Source: Pleomorphochaeta sp964545735
GTDB lineage: Bacteria > Spirochaetota > Spirochaetia > Sphaerochaetales > Sphaerochaetaceae
Direction: 5' to 3'
Length of the DNA stretch: 62,645 nucleotides
Assembly: GCA_964545735.1 (NCBI GenBank)
Contig: CAZJGS010000003.1
Location: 1-62,645, forward strand
In this document: in pieces, positions 1 to 8,250 of the stretch
Layout of the letters: every line of letters begins with the position of its first letter
How positions within the stretch are numbered: position 1 is the first letter of the stretch
Position numbers and translations under genes: made by a program
The notes under the pieces: generated by a model
Seen by the model: only the letters and a program-made list of their open reading frames with translations
The model's database searches: none
Told to the model about the DNA's origin: nothing

Positions 1-120
1 TATCGCTAAATCCGCGACAATGCAAATTTAGGTGGGGCACTTCATATTGTATATTATGTTTTCCCTTTACATATAAAAATAAAAACTTCTATACTTCTTG
101 ATTATTAAGGAGACTTTTAT

Positions 121-1530
121 ATGAAGAAAAAAATCAATGAAAATGTATATAAATTAGACGGGAAAGTACCTATCAAAGAAGCTATTCCTTTAGGACTTCA
201 ACATGTCCTTGCAATGTTTGCAGGTAATCTTACCCCAATCATTATTATTGCAAGTATGTGTGGTATTGCATCGGGTTCCCCTTTACAAATAACTATCATC
301 CAAAATGCTATGGTTATTTCTGGTTTAGTTACTTTAATCCAAATAATAGGATTAGGCCCAGTTGGTGGTAAACTTCCAATCGTAATGGGAACTAGCTCAG
401 GCTTTGTAGGTGTTTCAAAAAGTATTGTAGCAACTATGGGCGGCGGTGTCGTAGCTTATGGTGCAATTTTAGGTGCAACATTAATTGGGGGCCTTTTCGA
501 AGGTGTTTTAGGCCTTTTCTTAAAACCTTTAAGAAGATTTTTTCCCCCAATTGTAACAGGAACGGTTGTATTATCAATTGGTCTTTCTTTAATTACTGTA
601 GGTATTAAATATTTCGGTGGTGGTTTTGGTGTAAAAGACTTTGGCTCATTACAAAACTTATTTATTGCTACTTTAGTATTAGTGACAATTGTTTTTTTCA
701 AGCATACAAATAACAGTTTTCTAAGTGCTACTTCCATATTAATTGGTATTATCGTAGGTTATATCCTCTCTGCTGTAATGACAGGCTTTTTACCAAATAC
801 ATTTATGGTTGAAGGTCAAGAAATAACAAAATCTTGGGTATTACAATGGGATAAAGTACAAAACGCAGGATTTTTCTCAATTCCTAAATTGTTACCAGTA
901 AAATTAGTATTTGATCTTAGAGCTATAATCCCTATGTTAATTATGTTTATTGTTACTGCTGTTGAAACTATTGGTGATGTTTCTGGTATCACACAAGGTG
1001 GATTAAAAAGAGAAGCAACAGATAAAGAAATTTCAGGTAGTGTAATGTGTGATGGTGTTGGATCTTCCTTAGCATCTGTCTTTGGTGTTCTTCCTAATAC
1101 TTCATTCTCACAAAACGTTGGTCTTGTTGGTATGACTGGTATTGTAAATAGATTTGTAGTTATGTTAGGTGGAATATTCCTTCTTTGTTGTGGATTCTTC
1201 CCTAAATTAGCTGCTGTTGTTTCAATTATGCCTAATAGTGTATTAGGTGGAGCTGCAGTTATGATGTTTGCATCTATTGCTGTTAGTGGTATTCAACTAA
1301 TTACAAAAGAACCTATTACTTCAAGAAATGTTACAATTTTAATTGTTTCTTTAGGCTTAGGTTATGGTCTTGGTAGTACTCCAGGTGTTTTAGATAACTT
1401 GCCTAGCTTTGTTAATTTAATTTTTGGTGGTTCGGGTATTGTTCCTGCTGCTATATTCTCTATTTTCTTAAATATTATCTTGCCTAAAGATAGTTCACAC
1501 GAAAAAGCAAAAGCTGAAATGAGCATGTAA
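121..1530 (+). CDS. NCS2-family xanthine/urate-type permease
   Basis: Nucleobase:cation symporter-2 family inner-membrane transporter that would import a purine base such as xanthine or urate by ion symport. The protein has 469 residues, usual for the family, and is almost wholly hydrophobic with about 14 membrane segments. The opening QHVLAMFAGNLTPIII is the family N-terminal signature, and NTSFSQNVGLVGMTG near residue 327 matches the QNxGxxxxT motif that lines the substrate site. That form of the motif fits purine rather than uracil carriers. An AAGGAG ribosome site lies 8 bases before the ATG. The gene stands alone and ends at a strong hairpin terminator. The substrate is inferred; uracil cannot be excluded. 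Confidence 0.88.
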   Translation: MKKKINENVYKLDGKVPIKEAIPLGLQHVLAMFAGNLTPIIIIASMCGIASGSPLQITIIQNAMVISGLVTLIQIIGLGPVGGKLPIVMGTSSGFVGVSKSIVATMGGGVVAYGAILGATLIGGLFEGVLGLFLKPLRRFFPPIVTGTVVLSIGLSLITVGIKYFGGGFGVKDFGSLQNLFIATLVLVTIVFFKHTNNSFLSATSILIGIIVGYILSAVMTGFLPNTFMVEGQEITKSWVLQWDKVQNAGFFSIPKLLPVKLVFDLRAIIPMLIMFIVTAVETIGDVSGITQGGLKREATDKEISGSVMCDGVGSSLASVFGVLPNTSFSQNVGLVGMTGIVNRFVVMLGGIFLLCCGFFPKLAAVVSIMPNSVLGGAAVMMFASIAVSGIQLITKEPITSRNVTILIVSLGLGYGLGSTPGVLDNLPSFVNLIFGGSGIVPAAIFSIFLNIILPKDSSHEKAKAEMSM

Positions 1531-1551
1531 TATTCATTTCAATTGTTTGTA

Positions 1552-1583
1552 GGCTGAGTTTATTCTCAGCCGATTTTTTTTAT
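1552..1583 (+). terminator. Intrinsic terminator after the NCS2 permease
   Basis: Perfect 7-bp stem GGCTGAG/CTCAGCC with a 6-base loop, followed by GA and a run of eight T. It lies 21 bases after the permease stop codon. Confidence 0.9.
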
Positions 1584-1697
1584 TCAAATAAACAAATTAT
1601 TATCAGTATTATTTTTTACTTTCACCTACGATAAAACCCTTTTTCATTTATTGTAAAAGAAATATATTTAGAGTAATGTAATATGGTAGGAGCTATT

Positions 1698-2921
1698 ATG
1701 ATTAATGTTACATCTGAAACTGGAACTTTAAAAAAAGTTCTACTGCATAGACCTGGCTTGGAATTAGAACAACTGACACCTGAGTCTTTAAAGTCTCTCT
1801 TGTTTGATGATATTCCATTTTTGAAGGTGGCTCAAAAAGAGCATGACACTTTTTCAAAAACATTAATTGATAATGGTATAGAAGTTGCCTATCTATCAAA
1901 ATTAATGGCAGAAACCTTAGATATTAGAGATACAATAAGAAAACAATTTATTGAGGATTTTATTGACGAAAGCTCAAATACTATTGCTCATACTTATAAA
2001 AAAGAACTAACCTCTTACCTATTAGACATTGAAGATAATCATGATTTGACTCTAGCTCTGATGGGAGGAATTAAAGCCGATCAAATAGAGAAAAAAGAAA
2101 GAAACCCTTTAGCTTCTTTGTTAATTGATTCGAGAATTAGTTTTGCTTTAGATCCTATTCCTAATCTTTATTTTACAAGAGATGCTTTTGCTACAATCGG
2201 CAATGGAGTTTCACTAAACCATATGTATTCTCACACCAGACGACGTGAATCAATTCTTGGAAGATACATATTCAAATATCATAAAGATTATTCTACGACC
2301 CCGCTCTACTACACTAGTGAGCTCTCACACAATATTGAGGGTGGAGATATATTAAATATAAGTGAAAAGCTATTATTGATTGGTTTATCTCAAAGAACTT
2401 CTCCTGAAGCTGTAGAAACCTTAGCAAAGAACTTATTTAATAATCCAAGTAGCAAAGTTGAAAAAATCATAGCCCTCGATATTCCAAGTATCAGAGCTTA
2501 TATGCATCTTGATACTGTCTTCACTCAAGTTGATGTAAATAAATTTGTTATTCATCCTAATATCTTGGATAATTTAAGATTATTTATTATTAAACCCTTA
2601 GGGAAAAAATCTTTAGATGTTAGAGAATATTTCAAAGGTTTACAAAGACTATTAGTTGAACAACTTAAAAGAGATGATATTGAGTTAATCAGTTGTGGTG
2701 GTAATGATTTTATTGCCGCTGCTAGAGAGCAATGGAATGATGGCTCTAATACTCTTTGTATAAGGCCAGGCACAGCTATTGTATATGATAGAAATACAAT
2801 AACAAATAAAATTCTCAATGATTATGGAATTGAAACTTTAGAGATTCCAAGCTCTGAATTATCGAGAGGACGAGGTGGCCCTAGATGTATGAGTATGCCA
2901 TTGATAAGAGAAAATATTTAG
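1698..2921 (+). CDS. arcA: Arginine deiminase
   Basis: Hydrolyses arginine to citrulline and ammonia in the cytoplasm, the first step of the arginine deiminase pathway for ATP and acid resistance. With the start chosen here the protein is 407 residues, the normal length. Visible family motifs are LHRPG (16-20), the catalytic-site FTRD (159-162), HNIEGGD (211-217), MHLDTVFT, and the C-terminal RGRGGPRCMSMPL with the nucleophilic cysteine at about residue 397. An in-frame ATG at 1683 is rejected because the TAGGAG ribosome site (1687-1692) sits inside that extension and is correctly spaced for the ATG at 1698. No arcB, arcC or arginine/ornithine antiporter is adjacent, so the rest of the pathway must be elsewhere or absent. 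Confidence 0.96.
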   Translation: MINVTSETGTLKKVLLHRPGLELEQLTPESLKSLLFDDIPFLKVAQKEHDTFSKTLIDNGIEVAYLSKLMAETLDIRDTIRKQFIEDFIDESSNTIAHTYKKELTSYLLDIEDNHDLTLALMGGIKADQIEKKERNPLASLLIDSRISFALDPIPNLYFTRDAFATIGNGVSLNHMYSHTRRRESILGRYIFKYHKDYSTTPLYYTSELSHNIEGGDILNISEKLLLIGLSQRTSPEAVETLAKNLFNNPSSKVEKIIALDIPSIRAYMHLDTVFTQVDVNKFVIHPNILDNLRLFIIKPLGKKSLDVREYFKGLQRLLVEQLKRDDIELISCGGNDFIAAAREQWNDGSNTLCIRPGTAIVYDRNTITNKILNDYGIETLEIPSSELSRGRGGPRCMSMPLIRENI

Positions 2922-2930
2922 GAATATAAA

Positions 2931-3479
2931 ATGAAAGATTTAACCTTCTGCCCTAACTGTGGCAAACAAACTTTAAACTATATCAATAATAGAAAATGGG
3001 GCTGTAGCAGCTGTAATTTATCGCTTTACAACAATGTAGCTACAGCTGTAGGCTTAGTTATTATTGTCAAAGATAATAATAACAATAATAAGGTTCTTTT
3101 AATTAAAAGAGGGAAAAATCCTCATAAAGGCAAATTAGCAGTTCCCGGTGGTTTTGTAGATCCTGGAGAAGGTGCTGAAGAAGCCGCTATAAGAGAATGT
3201 AAAGAAGAAATTGGACTTGTGCCAACATCACTTGAATATTTAACTAGTGCGACAAATAACTATACTTACAAAGAAATTGACTATACTACTTGTGATATCT
3301 TTTTTCTAGCTACTATTGAAGGTTATGATGCAACAAATATTATGGATCATTTAAAGGCTGAAGACCAAAACGAAATAACAGGTTTTGTTGTTTGTGATTT
3401 AAACACAAAAGACGATATAGAAAAAATTGATTTGGCTTTTTATTCAGCAAAAGTAGCTTTATCAAAACTCTTTAAATAG
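2931..3479 (+). CDS. Nudix hydrolase with N-terminal zinc ribbon
   Basis: Nucleoside-diphosphate-linked pyrophosphohydrolase; likely a house-cleaning or nucleotide-sugar/NADH-type hydrolase, substrate unknown. A four-cysteine zinc ribbon (C7, C10, C25, C28) precedes a complete Nudix box starting at G74, with the RECKEEIGL core at 88-96 carrying the metal-binding glutamates. At 182 residues it is typical of zinc-ribbon Nudix proteins. It begins only 9 bases after arcA on the same strand, so it probably shares the arcA transcript, and it ends at a bidirectional terminator. A stretch of Asn residues (49-53) in a surface loop reflects the A-rich codon bias. Confidence 0.88.
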   Translation: MKDLTFCPNCGKQTLNYINNRKWGCSSCNLSLYNNVATAVGLVIIVKDNNNNNKVLLIKRGKNPHKGKLAVPGGFVDPGEGAEEAAIRECKEEIGLVPTSLEYLTSATNNYTYKEIDYTTCDIFFLATIEGYDATNIMDHLKAEDQNEITGFVVCDLNTKDDIEKIDLAFYSAKVALSKLFK

Positions 3480-3483
3480 GTTT

Positions 3484-3528
3484 CCAATAAAAAAGTTATT
3501 AATTCTTATTAATAGCTTTTTTTATTGG
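3484..3528. terminator. Bidirectional terminator between convergent genes
   Basis: Nearly perfect inverted repeat with 19-20 base arms (CCAATAAAAAAGTTATTAA against TTAATAGC plus a T-run and ATTGG), with one G-U pair, one bulge and a 6-base loop. A-rich and T-rich arms serve both strands. It separates the plus-strand Nudix gene from the minus-strand regulator. Confidence 0.85.
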
Positions 3529-3537
3529 TTATTTAAA

Positions 3538-4614
3538 TCAAATCTTTAGTTGGATTTTTGAATCGGGACTATATATTCGACTTTTTTCTAACACACTATT
3601 TAACTGTCTAACATTACCTGGCCAATGAAGCTCTTTAAGCTTTTTAACAAAATCTTTCTCAAATACTCTTTTTTCATTTTTCTTACTGTAATAATGAAAT
3701 ATTAATTCATCAATATCTTCTTTATGTTCTTCTAAAGAAGGTAATCTAACTTGAATTAAAGAAATTCTAAAATAAAAATCATCTCTAAAAACTTTTTGCT
3801 TTACCAACTGATCTAGATCTTTGTTAGAAGCTGAGACCAATCTAAATTTACTTGTCATTAAATTAGTATCACCTATTTTCCTATATTCCCCTAATTCAAT
3901 AGCTCTTAATAGTTTTGATTGTGAATTGATTGAAATATTTTCAATTTCATCAAGAAAAAAAGTGTTGTTATTAGCCTTTTCAATCAAGCCCATTGTATCT
4001 TCTTCAGCTCCAGTAAAAGAACCTCTTTTATGGCCAAACAATATAGAATCAGCTATATCGGTATTTAATAGAGAACAATTAATACTAACTGCATCTTTGT
4101 GGGAATAAATACCGTATTTATGGAGAGTTTTAGCAGCTAATTCTTTACCTGTTCCACTTTCTCCAAATAATAAAATTGGACAATTCTCCTTAGATAATAA
4201 TAGTAACTCTTTTCGAGTTGTTTCCATTATTAAGGAGGATCCAACAAGTAATTCATCATTATTATATATTTGGGATTGTACAAGCTTTTTGTTTATATGG
4301 TCATTTAACAAAAAAGATAGTTTATCAAACTCCAAGGGCTTTGTATAAAAAAAGACCCTACCACTCTCTCTATAATCTGCAAATTTTCCATTCATTAATA
4401 AAACGACTTTAGATAGAGGGAATGCAAAAATAACTAATTTTAGTATTTCAAAAGAAAAAGAAAACTCATCGATAATAAAAAAATCAATATCGGAGTTTTT
4501 TTCTAGATAATTTATAACTTTATCTTTTGAAGATACCATAATACATTTATCAGCTATACATTTATTTATTAAAGTTCTTATATGCCCATCTCTAGACAAT
4601 AATAATATCTTCAA
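3538..4614 (-). CDS. Sigma-54-type AAA+ activator lacking a DNA-binding domain
   Basis: NtrC-like protein of 358 residues that would use ATP to open sigma-54 RNA polymerase promoters. Residues 1-105 resemble a degenerate receiver: a possible phospho-acceptor D49 and K92 are present, but the acidic pair at the N-terminus and the conserved Ser/Thr are not. The AAA+ domain runs from about 122 to the end, with Walker A GESGTGKE (151-158), GSFTGA (198-203; canonical GAFTGA), Walker B FFLDE (219-223), arginine-finger region FRDDFYFR and sensor II WPGNVRQL (331-338). The protein stops about 20 residues later, so the usual Fis-type helix-turn-helix is missing. It is the last gene of a minus-strand operon beginning at 7362. 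It may act from solution or through a partner. Confidence 0.85.
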   Translation of the reverse strand: MKILLLSRDGHIRTLINKCIADKCIMVSSKDKVINYLEKNSDIDFFIIDEFSFSFEILKLVIFAFPLSKVVLLMNGKFADYRESGRVFFYTKPLEFDKLSFLLNDHINKKLVQSQIYNNDELLVGSSLIMETTRKELLLLSKENCPILLFGESGTGKELAAKTLHKYGIYSHKDAVSINCSLLNTDIADSILFGHKRGSFTGAEEDTMGLIEKANNNTFFLDEIENISINSQSKLLRAIELGEYRKIGDTNLMTSKFRLVSASNKDLDQLVKQKVFRDDFYFRISLIQVRLPSLEEHKEDIDELIFHYYSKKNEKRVFEKDFVKKLKELHWPGNVRQLNSVLEKSRIYSPDSKIQLKI

Positions 4615-4685
4615 AATTAAACCTCTTAGTTAAATAATTTACCAATAGGTCTACCATAAGTAAAGAAAATTGCATTACTTAATAA

Positions 4686-5153
4686 CTATAATTGATAAAG
4701 TTTTTCTACTTCATCAAGGCAGTCTAAAGTATCTAAGATAACTTCTATAAAGAAGATTCTCAAACTCATTAAATCTGTTTCACCTGTATAAACACCCATA
4801 TCTTCTTTTTCATCAGAAGAATATAATACGCAATGAATGGGACCATAATAAGATTTTGTTTTATATTCTTCTTGTATATCTTTTAAACTACACCCAAAAG
4901 AAGTTGCTAAAGCTCTCAAATCATCTTTTTCTAAATTAATAGCTAAGATAATCTTTCCCTTATATTTAGCAATCATAGCATAATCAATAAATACTAAATT
5001 TTCTTGACTTTGGGTTAATGGATTTTTTAACATTTTTAACTCAAAATCACCAACTTTATAGCATTCATCTTTTATAACGCCATAAGTTTCACTAGGCACA
5101 GAATGCCAACTTAAAGAATTCAAAGGTTTAAAATTATTTTTATCAACAAGCAT
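4686..5153 (-). CDS. Unrecognised 155-residue cytoplasmic protein
   Basis: I do not recognise a family. The protein has no signal peptide or membrane segment. It is acidic, with mixed alpha/beta character: a central FIDYAMIAKYKGKIILAINL strand region followed by KDDLRALATSFGCSLKDIQ, which looks like a helical segment, and an acidic C-terminal helix rich in Leu, Asp and Glu. The single start ATG at 5153 follows an AG-rich Shine-Dalgarno (GGGAGACTTAC). It lies 33 bases after the YihY gene and 71 bases before the sigma-54-type regulator, so it is probably cotranscribed with both. Function cannot be assigned; a role linked to its neighbours is only a guess from position. Confidence 0.7.
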   Translation of the reverse strand: MLVDKNNFKPLNSLSWHSVPSETYGVIKDECYKVGDFELKMLKNPLTQSQENLVFIDYAMIAKYKGKIILAINLEKDDLRALATSFGCSLKDIQEEYKTKSYYGPIHCVLYSSDEKEDMGVYTGETDLMSLRIFFIEVILDTLDCLDEVEKLYQL

Positions 5154-5186
5154 GTAAGTCTCCCGAAAATCATTAGATTATTTAAA

Positions 5187-6443
5187 CTATATCCTTTCTA
5201 AAAGATTTTCAAGATTTAACTTGCCCAAAGAAGTAATTCCATGGCCATGAATTTGAATAACAATAGCTTCACCTGCTGTATCCTTATCTTCATAACTTAT
5301 TTTATTTAAGCCATACAAACCATCTACAACTGGTTGGATCAAAATATCTGATAAAGGTCGTGAGGGGATAAATATAGTTCTTCCATTATTAGTTGGAATC
5401 AAATAATTTAAATTTAAAAAATAATCTAAATAACCATAAAGTCTTTTATCCGGAATAGCCAATCTCTCATTCATTTCACGAGTTGAAGTTGCTCCTTTAC
5501 CTGCTCTAAAATTATCTCCAATTAGCATAATAATATTTACACCCTCTGAAATAAATTTAGCGGGGGTTTGAACAAGCCCTTCGCTTTTTTCTAAATCTGG
5601 TCGAAATTGGTAAACATAAGATAATTCAACAGAAAAGAGAATTATTACCCATAACATGTAGAACCAAACCAAAAATAGGAAGAAAGCTGCAAAAGAACCA
5701 TAAATTATTGATAAATTAAATGCAAAAGAGGATAAATTAAAAAATATAGTATTTGCTACTAATACAATAAAACTACCAACAGTCGAGCCAATAGCTGAAG
5801 CAGAAAATTCTACTTTTGTATTGGGAACAAAAAATATCAATAAAAATAATGCAATCCATAAAATAAAAAAGGGAAGAAAATAGCTAATAAATTGAGCTGT
5901 ATCACTTATTGTTTTTAAACCCATCAATTCTACATATCGCTCACTTAAGCGGGATTGTACATTTATAAATGCTGCAATTGATAAAATGGAAACTATTGCA
6001 AAAGAAACAAAATTTGCAAATCTTTTTACAATATTTCGATTCATAGCTGATCTATAAACACCATTTATTACTGACCATATTCTATTAATTAGTAAAATCA
6101 TGGTAAGTAAAAAGGATACCAAACCAACGATACCCAAACTAGTTGCATTTTGAGCATAGTTAGATAATATCGTAACTATCTGATCTCCAATATTATTATT
6201 GCCAAATTCGTTGATTGATGAAATTACAAAACCTTTAAAAGGTGATAAAACCCCTAAAGCGCCAAAAAAGGTAAAAAAAACAGTTAGCGCAGGAATCAAT
6301 GCTGTTAAAGTTGTATAAACTAGCCCGGAAGCTGAAATAAAAACTTTATCAACAACAAAGTGATTAGTAGTTACTTGCATTATTTTTAAAGCACTCTTAA
6401 TTCGCCTTTTTATTTCTTTTTTCAGAGGTTTTAATTTCCCCAT
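5187..6443 (-). CDS. YihY/BrkB-family inner-membrane protein with C-terminal winged-helix-like domain
   Basis: Member of the YihY (formerly 'ribonuclease BN', UPF0761) family, integral membrane proteins of uncertain function. It has 418 residues: a basic N-terminal amphipathic stretch, about six transmembrane segments between residues 30 and 285, including the family feature VYTTLTALIPALTVFF, and a soluble C-terminal region (about 290-418). That region contains a NERLAIPDKRLYGYLDYFLNL segment resembling the winged-helix domain found in longer family members. It starts one base after the hydrolase stop codon, so translation is probably coupled. Historic annotation as tRNA-processing RNase is not supported by the family. 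Confidence 0.88.
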   Translation of the reverse strand: MGKLKPLKKEIKRRIKSALKIMQVTTNHFVVDKVFISASGLVYTTLTALIPALTVFFTFFGALGVLSPFKGFVISSINEFGNNNIGDQIVTILSNYAQNATSLGIVGLVSFLLTMILLINRIWSVINGVYRSAMNRNIVKRFANFVSFAIVSILSIAAFINVQSRLSERYVELMGLKTISDTAQFISYFLPFFILWIALFLLIFFVPNTKVEFSASAIGSTVGSFIVLVANTIFFNLSSFAFNLSIIYGSFAAFFLFLVWFYMLWVIILFSVELSYVYQFRPDLEKSEGLVQTPAKFISEGVNIIMLIGDNFRAGKGATSTREMNERLAIPDKRLYGYLDYFLNLNYLIPTNNGRTIFIPSRPLSDILIQPVVDGLYGLNKISYEDKDTAGEAIVIQIHGHGITSLGKLNLENLLERI

Positions 6444-6444
6444 A

Positions 6445-7362
6445 CTATTTCACTTTTTCCGATAACCAGGAAGCAATAAACTCGTAGGTATCTTCTTTGT
6501 CAACTTCATTTAAAATTTCATGCCTAGCATTTTCAACTAATTTTAGTTCTACATTAGTTAATCCAGCTTTTTCATAAAAAGCTTTAACAGTCTTAACACC
6601 TTTTCCAAAATTTCCAACAGGGTCCTCAGCTCCACTAATTAATAAAACAGGGTAATCATTAGGAATTTGTTTTGCTAAATTTATATCATTAGCCATAAAT
6701 ACCCCTATTAACATATCATAATAAAATGAACTGGTACAAACAAAACCGCACCAATGATCTTTTTCATATTTTTCAACTTGTTTTGCATCGCTACTTAACC
6801 ATTGGAAAGCAGGCCCTTTAGAATCAAACTTATTGTTATACGAACCAAAAGTCATATCATTTAGTTTTTGATTTAAAAAGTGTGCACCATTTTTCTTGAT
6901 ACTATTTTTTGCAATCATTTTTCCTATTTTGCCTTTAATTCCAGGATTGGAACCTGTACCCATTACTATGGCAGCTTTATATAAATCAGAATGTTGTGTA
7001 ATTAATATTCTAACAATAAAAGAACCCATCGAATGTCCCATTAAAAATAGAGGAATTTTAGGATTATCTTTAGCTATTTTTTTTGACAATTCTAAAGCAT
7101 CATTTACAACTAGATTCCAACCATCAACTTCTGCAAAAAAGCCTAATACTTCTTTTTCACCAGTATAGCCATGACCTCTATGATCTTGAGCATACACTTT
7201 GATACCTTTTGTATTTAAAAAAGTTGCAAATGAATCATATCTAGCACTATGTTCAGCCATTCCATGATTAATATGCAAAATGGCTTTAAGCTCCCCTTTA
7301 GGTTCCCAAACATGATAGTAAAGGACATGAGAATCATCGCAAATTAGTTTTTCTCTTTTCAT
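6445..7362 (-). CDS. Alpha/beta hydrolase, monoacylglycerol-lipase/lysophospholipase-like
   Basis: Serine hydrolase of the PldB/monoacylglycerol lipase group, expected to cleave acyl esters of glycerol or lysophospholipids. At 305 residues it shows the oxyanion segment INHGMAEHSARY (31-42), the nucleophile elbow GHSMG with Ser111, an aspartate in SGAEDPVGN and the catalytic histidine in ENARHE near residue 287, so the triad is intact. No signal peptide is present, which implies a cytoplasmic enzyme. It is first in an operon with a YihY membrane protein, an unknown protein and a sigma-54-type regulator. A good TTGCAA/TATAAT promoter lies 58-86 bases upstream and an AGAGG ribosome site precedes the ATG. 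Confidence 0.9.
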   Translation of the reverse strand: MKREKLICDDSHVLYYHVWEPKGELKAILHINHGMAEHSARYDSFATFLNTKGIKVYAQDHRGHGYTGEKEVLGFFAEVDGWNLVVNDALELSKKIAKDNPKIPLFLMGHSMGSFIVRILITQHSDLYKAAIVMGTGSNPGIKGKIGKMIAKNSIKKNGAHFLNQKLNDMTFGSYNNKFDSKGPAFQWLSSDAKQVEKYEKDHWCGFVCTSSFYYDMLIGVFMANDINLAKQIPNDYPVLLISGAEDPVGNFGKGVKTVKAFYEKAGLTNVELKLVENARHEILNEVDKEDTYEFIASWLSEKVK

Positions 7363-7688
7363 TATATTACCTCTTTTACAACTTAATTGAATTGTTTAAA
7401 TGTTTATTGTTTATCCATTATTATAATAAACAAACCATATTATTGCAAATTAATAATAATTAATATTTACCATATAAAATAGTAAGATTTGCCACCCAAG
7501 GTAAACAACCAATTTATGATTAAACACTACAATTGAAAAAATATCTAAACTTAAAAATTATATAACATTTAAAACCTTTTTACACAATTATGATATATAA
7601 TATGGTTATAATATTTTTAGTTAAAAACAATTTCAATTGACAGTATAAACCAATTACTGTACAAATTTCATAGTAGGAGATTCATAAT
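7363..7688. other. 326-base divergent intergenic region
   Basis: Very AT-rich stretch between the minus-strand hydrolase operon and the plus-strand exported protein. It contains the operon promoter at 7420-7448 and, for the plus strand, a perfect TTGACA at 7637-7642 with a weak TACAAA 17 bases later and a TAGGAGA ribosome site at 7674-7680. Two TATAAT hexamers (7596-7601, 7607-7612) have no convincing -35 element. No RNA gene or open reading frame is evident. Confidence 0.5.
7420..7448 (-). promoter_or_regulatory. Promoter for the hydrolase-YihY-regulator operon
   Basis: On the minus strand TTGCAA (7443-7448) is followed after exactly 17 bases by a perfect TATAAT (7420-7425). The predicted start is near 7413, giving a leader of about 50 bases before the hydrolase ATG. 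It looks like a housekeeping sigma-70 site, so the linked sigma-54-type regulator need not drive its own operon. Confidence 0.65.
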
Positions 7689-8240
7689 ATGCGTAAAATA
7701 ATTTTAATTTTAATAGTATTAATAATTACATCTAGCATTTTTGCTAATGAAAAGCGATCTATATCTACCAATTTCAGTATAGTTGCCAACTCAGTTGCTT
7801 TTGAATATAAAATCAATAAAAATACTCAAGTTAGTATTCCCTTTGGAATGAATCTTCTAGAATATTACGGAGATGATATACCACCAGTATATGTTGGGAT
7901 ATTGATTGAGCATGCTTTAAATGAGAACATACCTAGTGAAACAGTCTTGCAACTAAAAGTTGGATATGGGCTTGCCGCTCTTTTTAATTTCAACGAATTA
8001 AGTGGCGTGAATATTCCTAATCATATCTTCATACCTGTAATAAGCGGACAATTAGAAATGTTTATATCTGAAAATCATAGTTTATACTTTAGAACAACAC
8101 CGCCTCTTGCATTAATATCCACTGAAAATGGAATTGAAATAAACATGCTAGGATCTGAAAATATCTTTGACTATATGCAGAAAGTAGAAGTCTTATCCCT
8201 AATGACGTTCTCTGTAGGGTATCGTTATACTTATGATTAA
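7689..8240 (+). CDS. Small exported protein, possible outer-membrane beta-barrel
   Basis: I do not recognise a named family. The 183-residue product begins with a clear cleavable signal peptide (KIILILIVLIITSSIFA, probable cleavage before NEKRS near residue 20). The mature part is made of alternating polar and hydrophobic stretches (for example ISTNFSIVANSVAFEYKI and HSLYFRTTPPLALIS) and ends in MTFSVGYRYTYD. An aromatic-rich final strand of this kind is common in outer-membrane barrels, though here the last residue is not Phe. A barrel of about eight strands would fit the length. It is followed after 10 bases by the YfcE-like phosphodiesterase and may share its transcript. Confidence 0.65.
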   Translation: MRKIILILIVLIITSSIFANEKRSISTNFSIVANSVAFEYKINKNTQVSIPFGMNLLEYYGDDIPPVYVGILIEHALNENIPSETVLQLKVGYGLAALFNFNELSGVNIPNHIFIPVISGQLEMFISENHSLYFRTTPPLALISTENGIEINMLGSENIFDYMQKVEVLSLMTFSVGYRYTYD

Positions 8241-8250
8241 GGCAGTATAA

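Noticed and set aside
1..120. Possible purine riboswitch before the NCS2 permease
   Set aside because: The conserved core of the guanine/adenine aptamer is not present, and no terminator or alternative stem is seen; only the ribosome site is convincing.
456..737. Antisense open frame of 93 codons inside the permease gene
   Set aside because: It is a shadow of the strongly supported NCS2 gene, with Lys/Pro-rich nonsense composition and no ribosome site.
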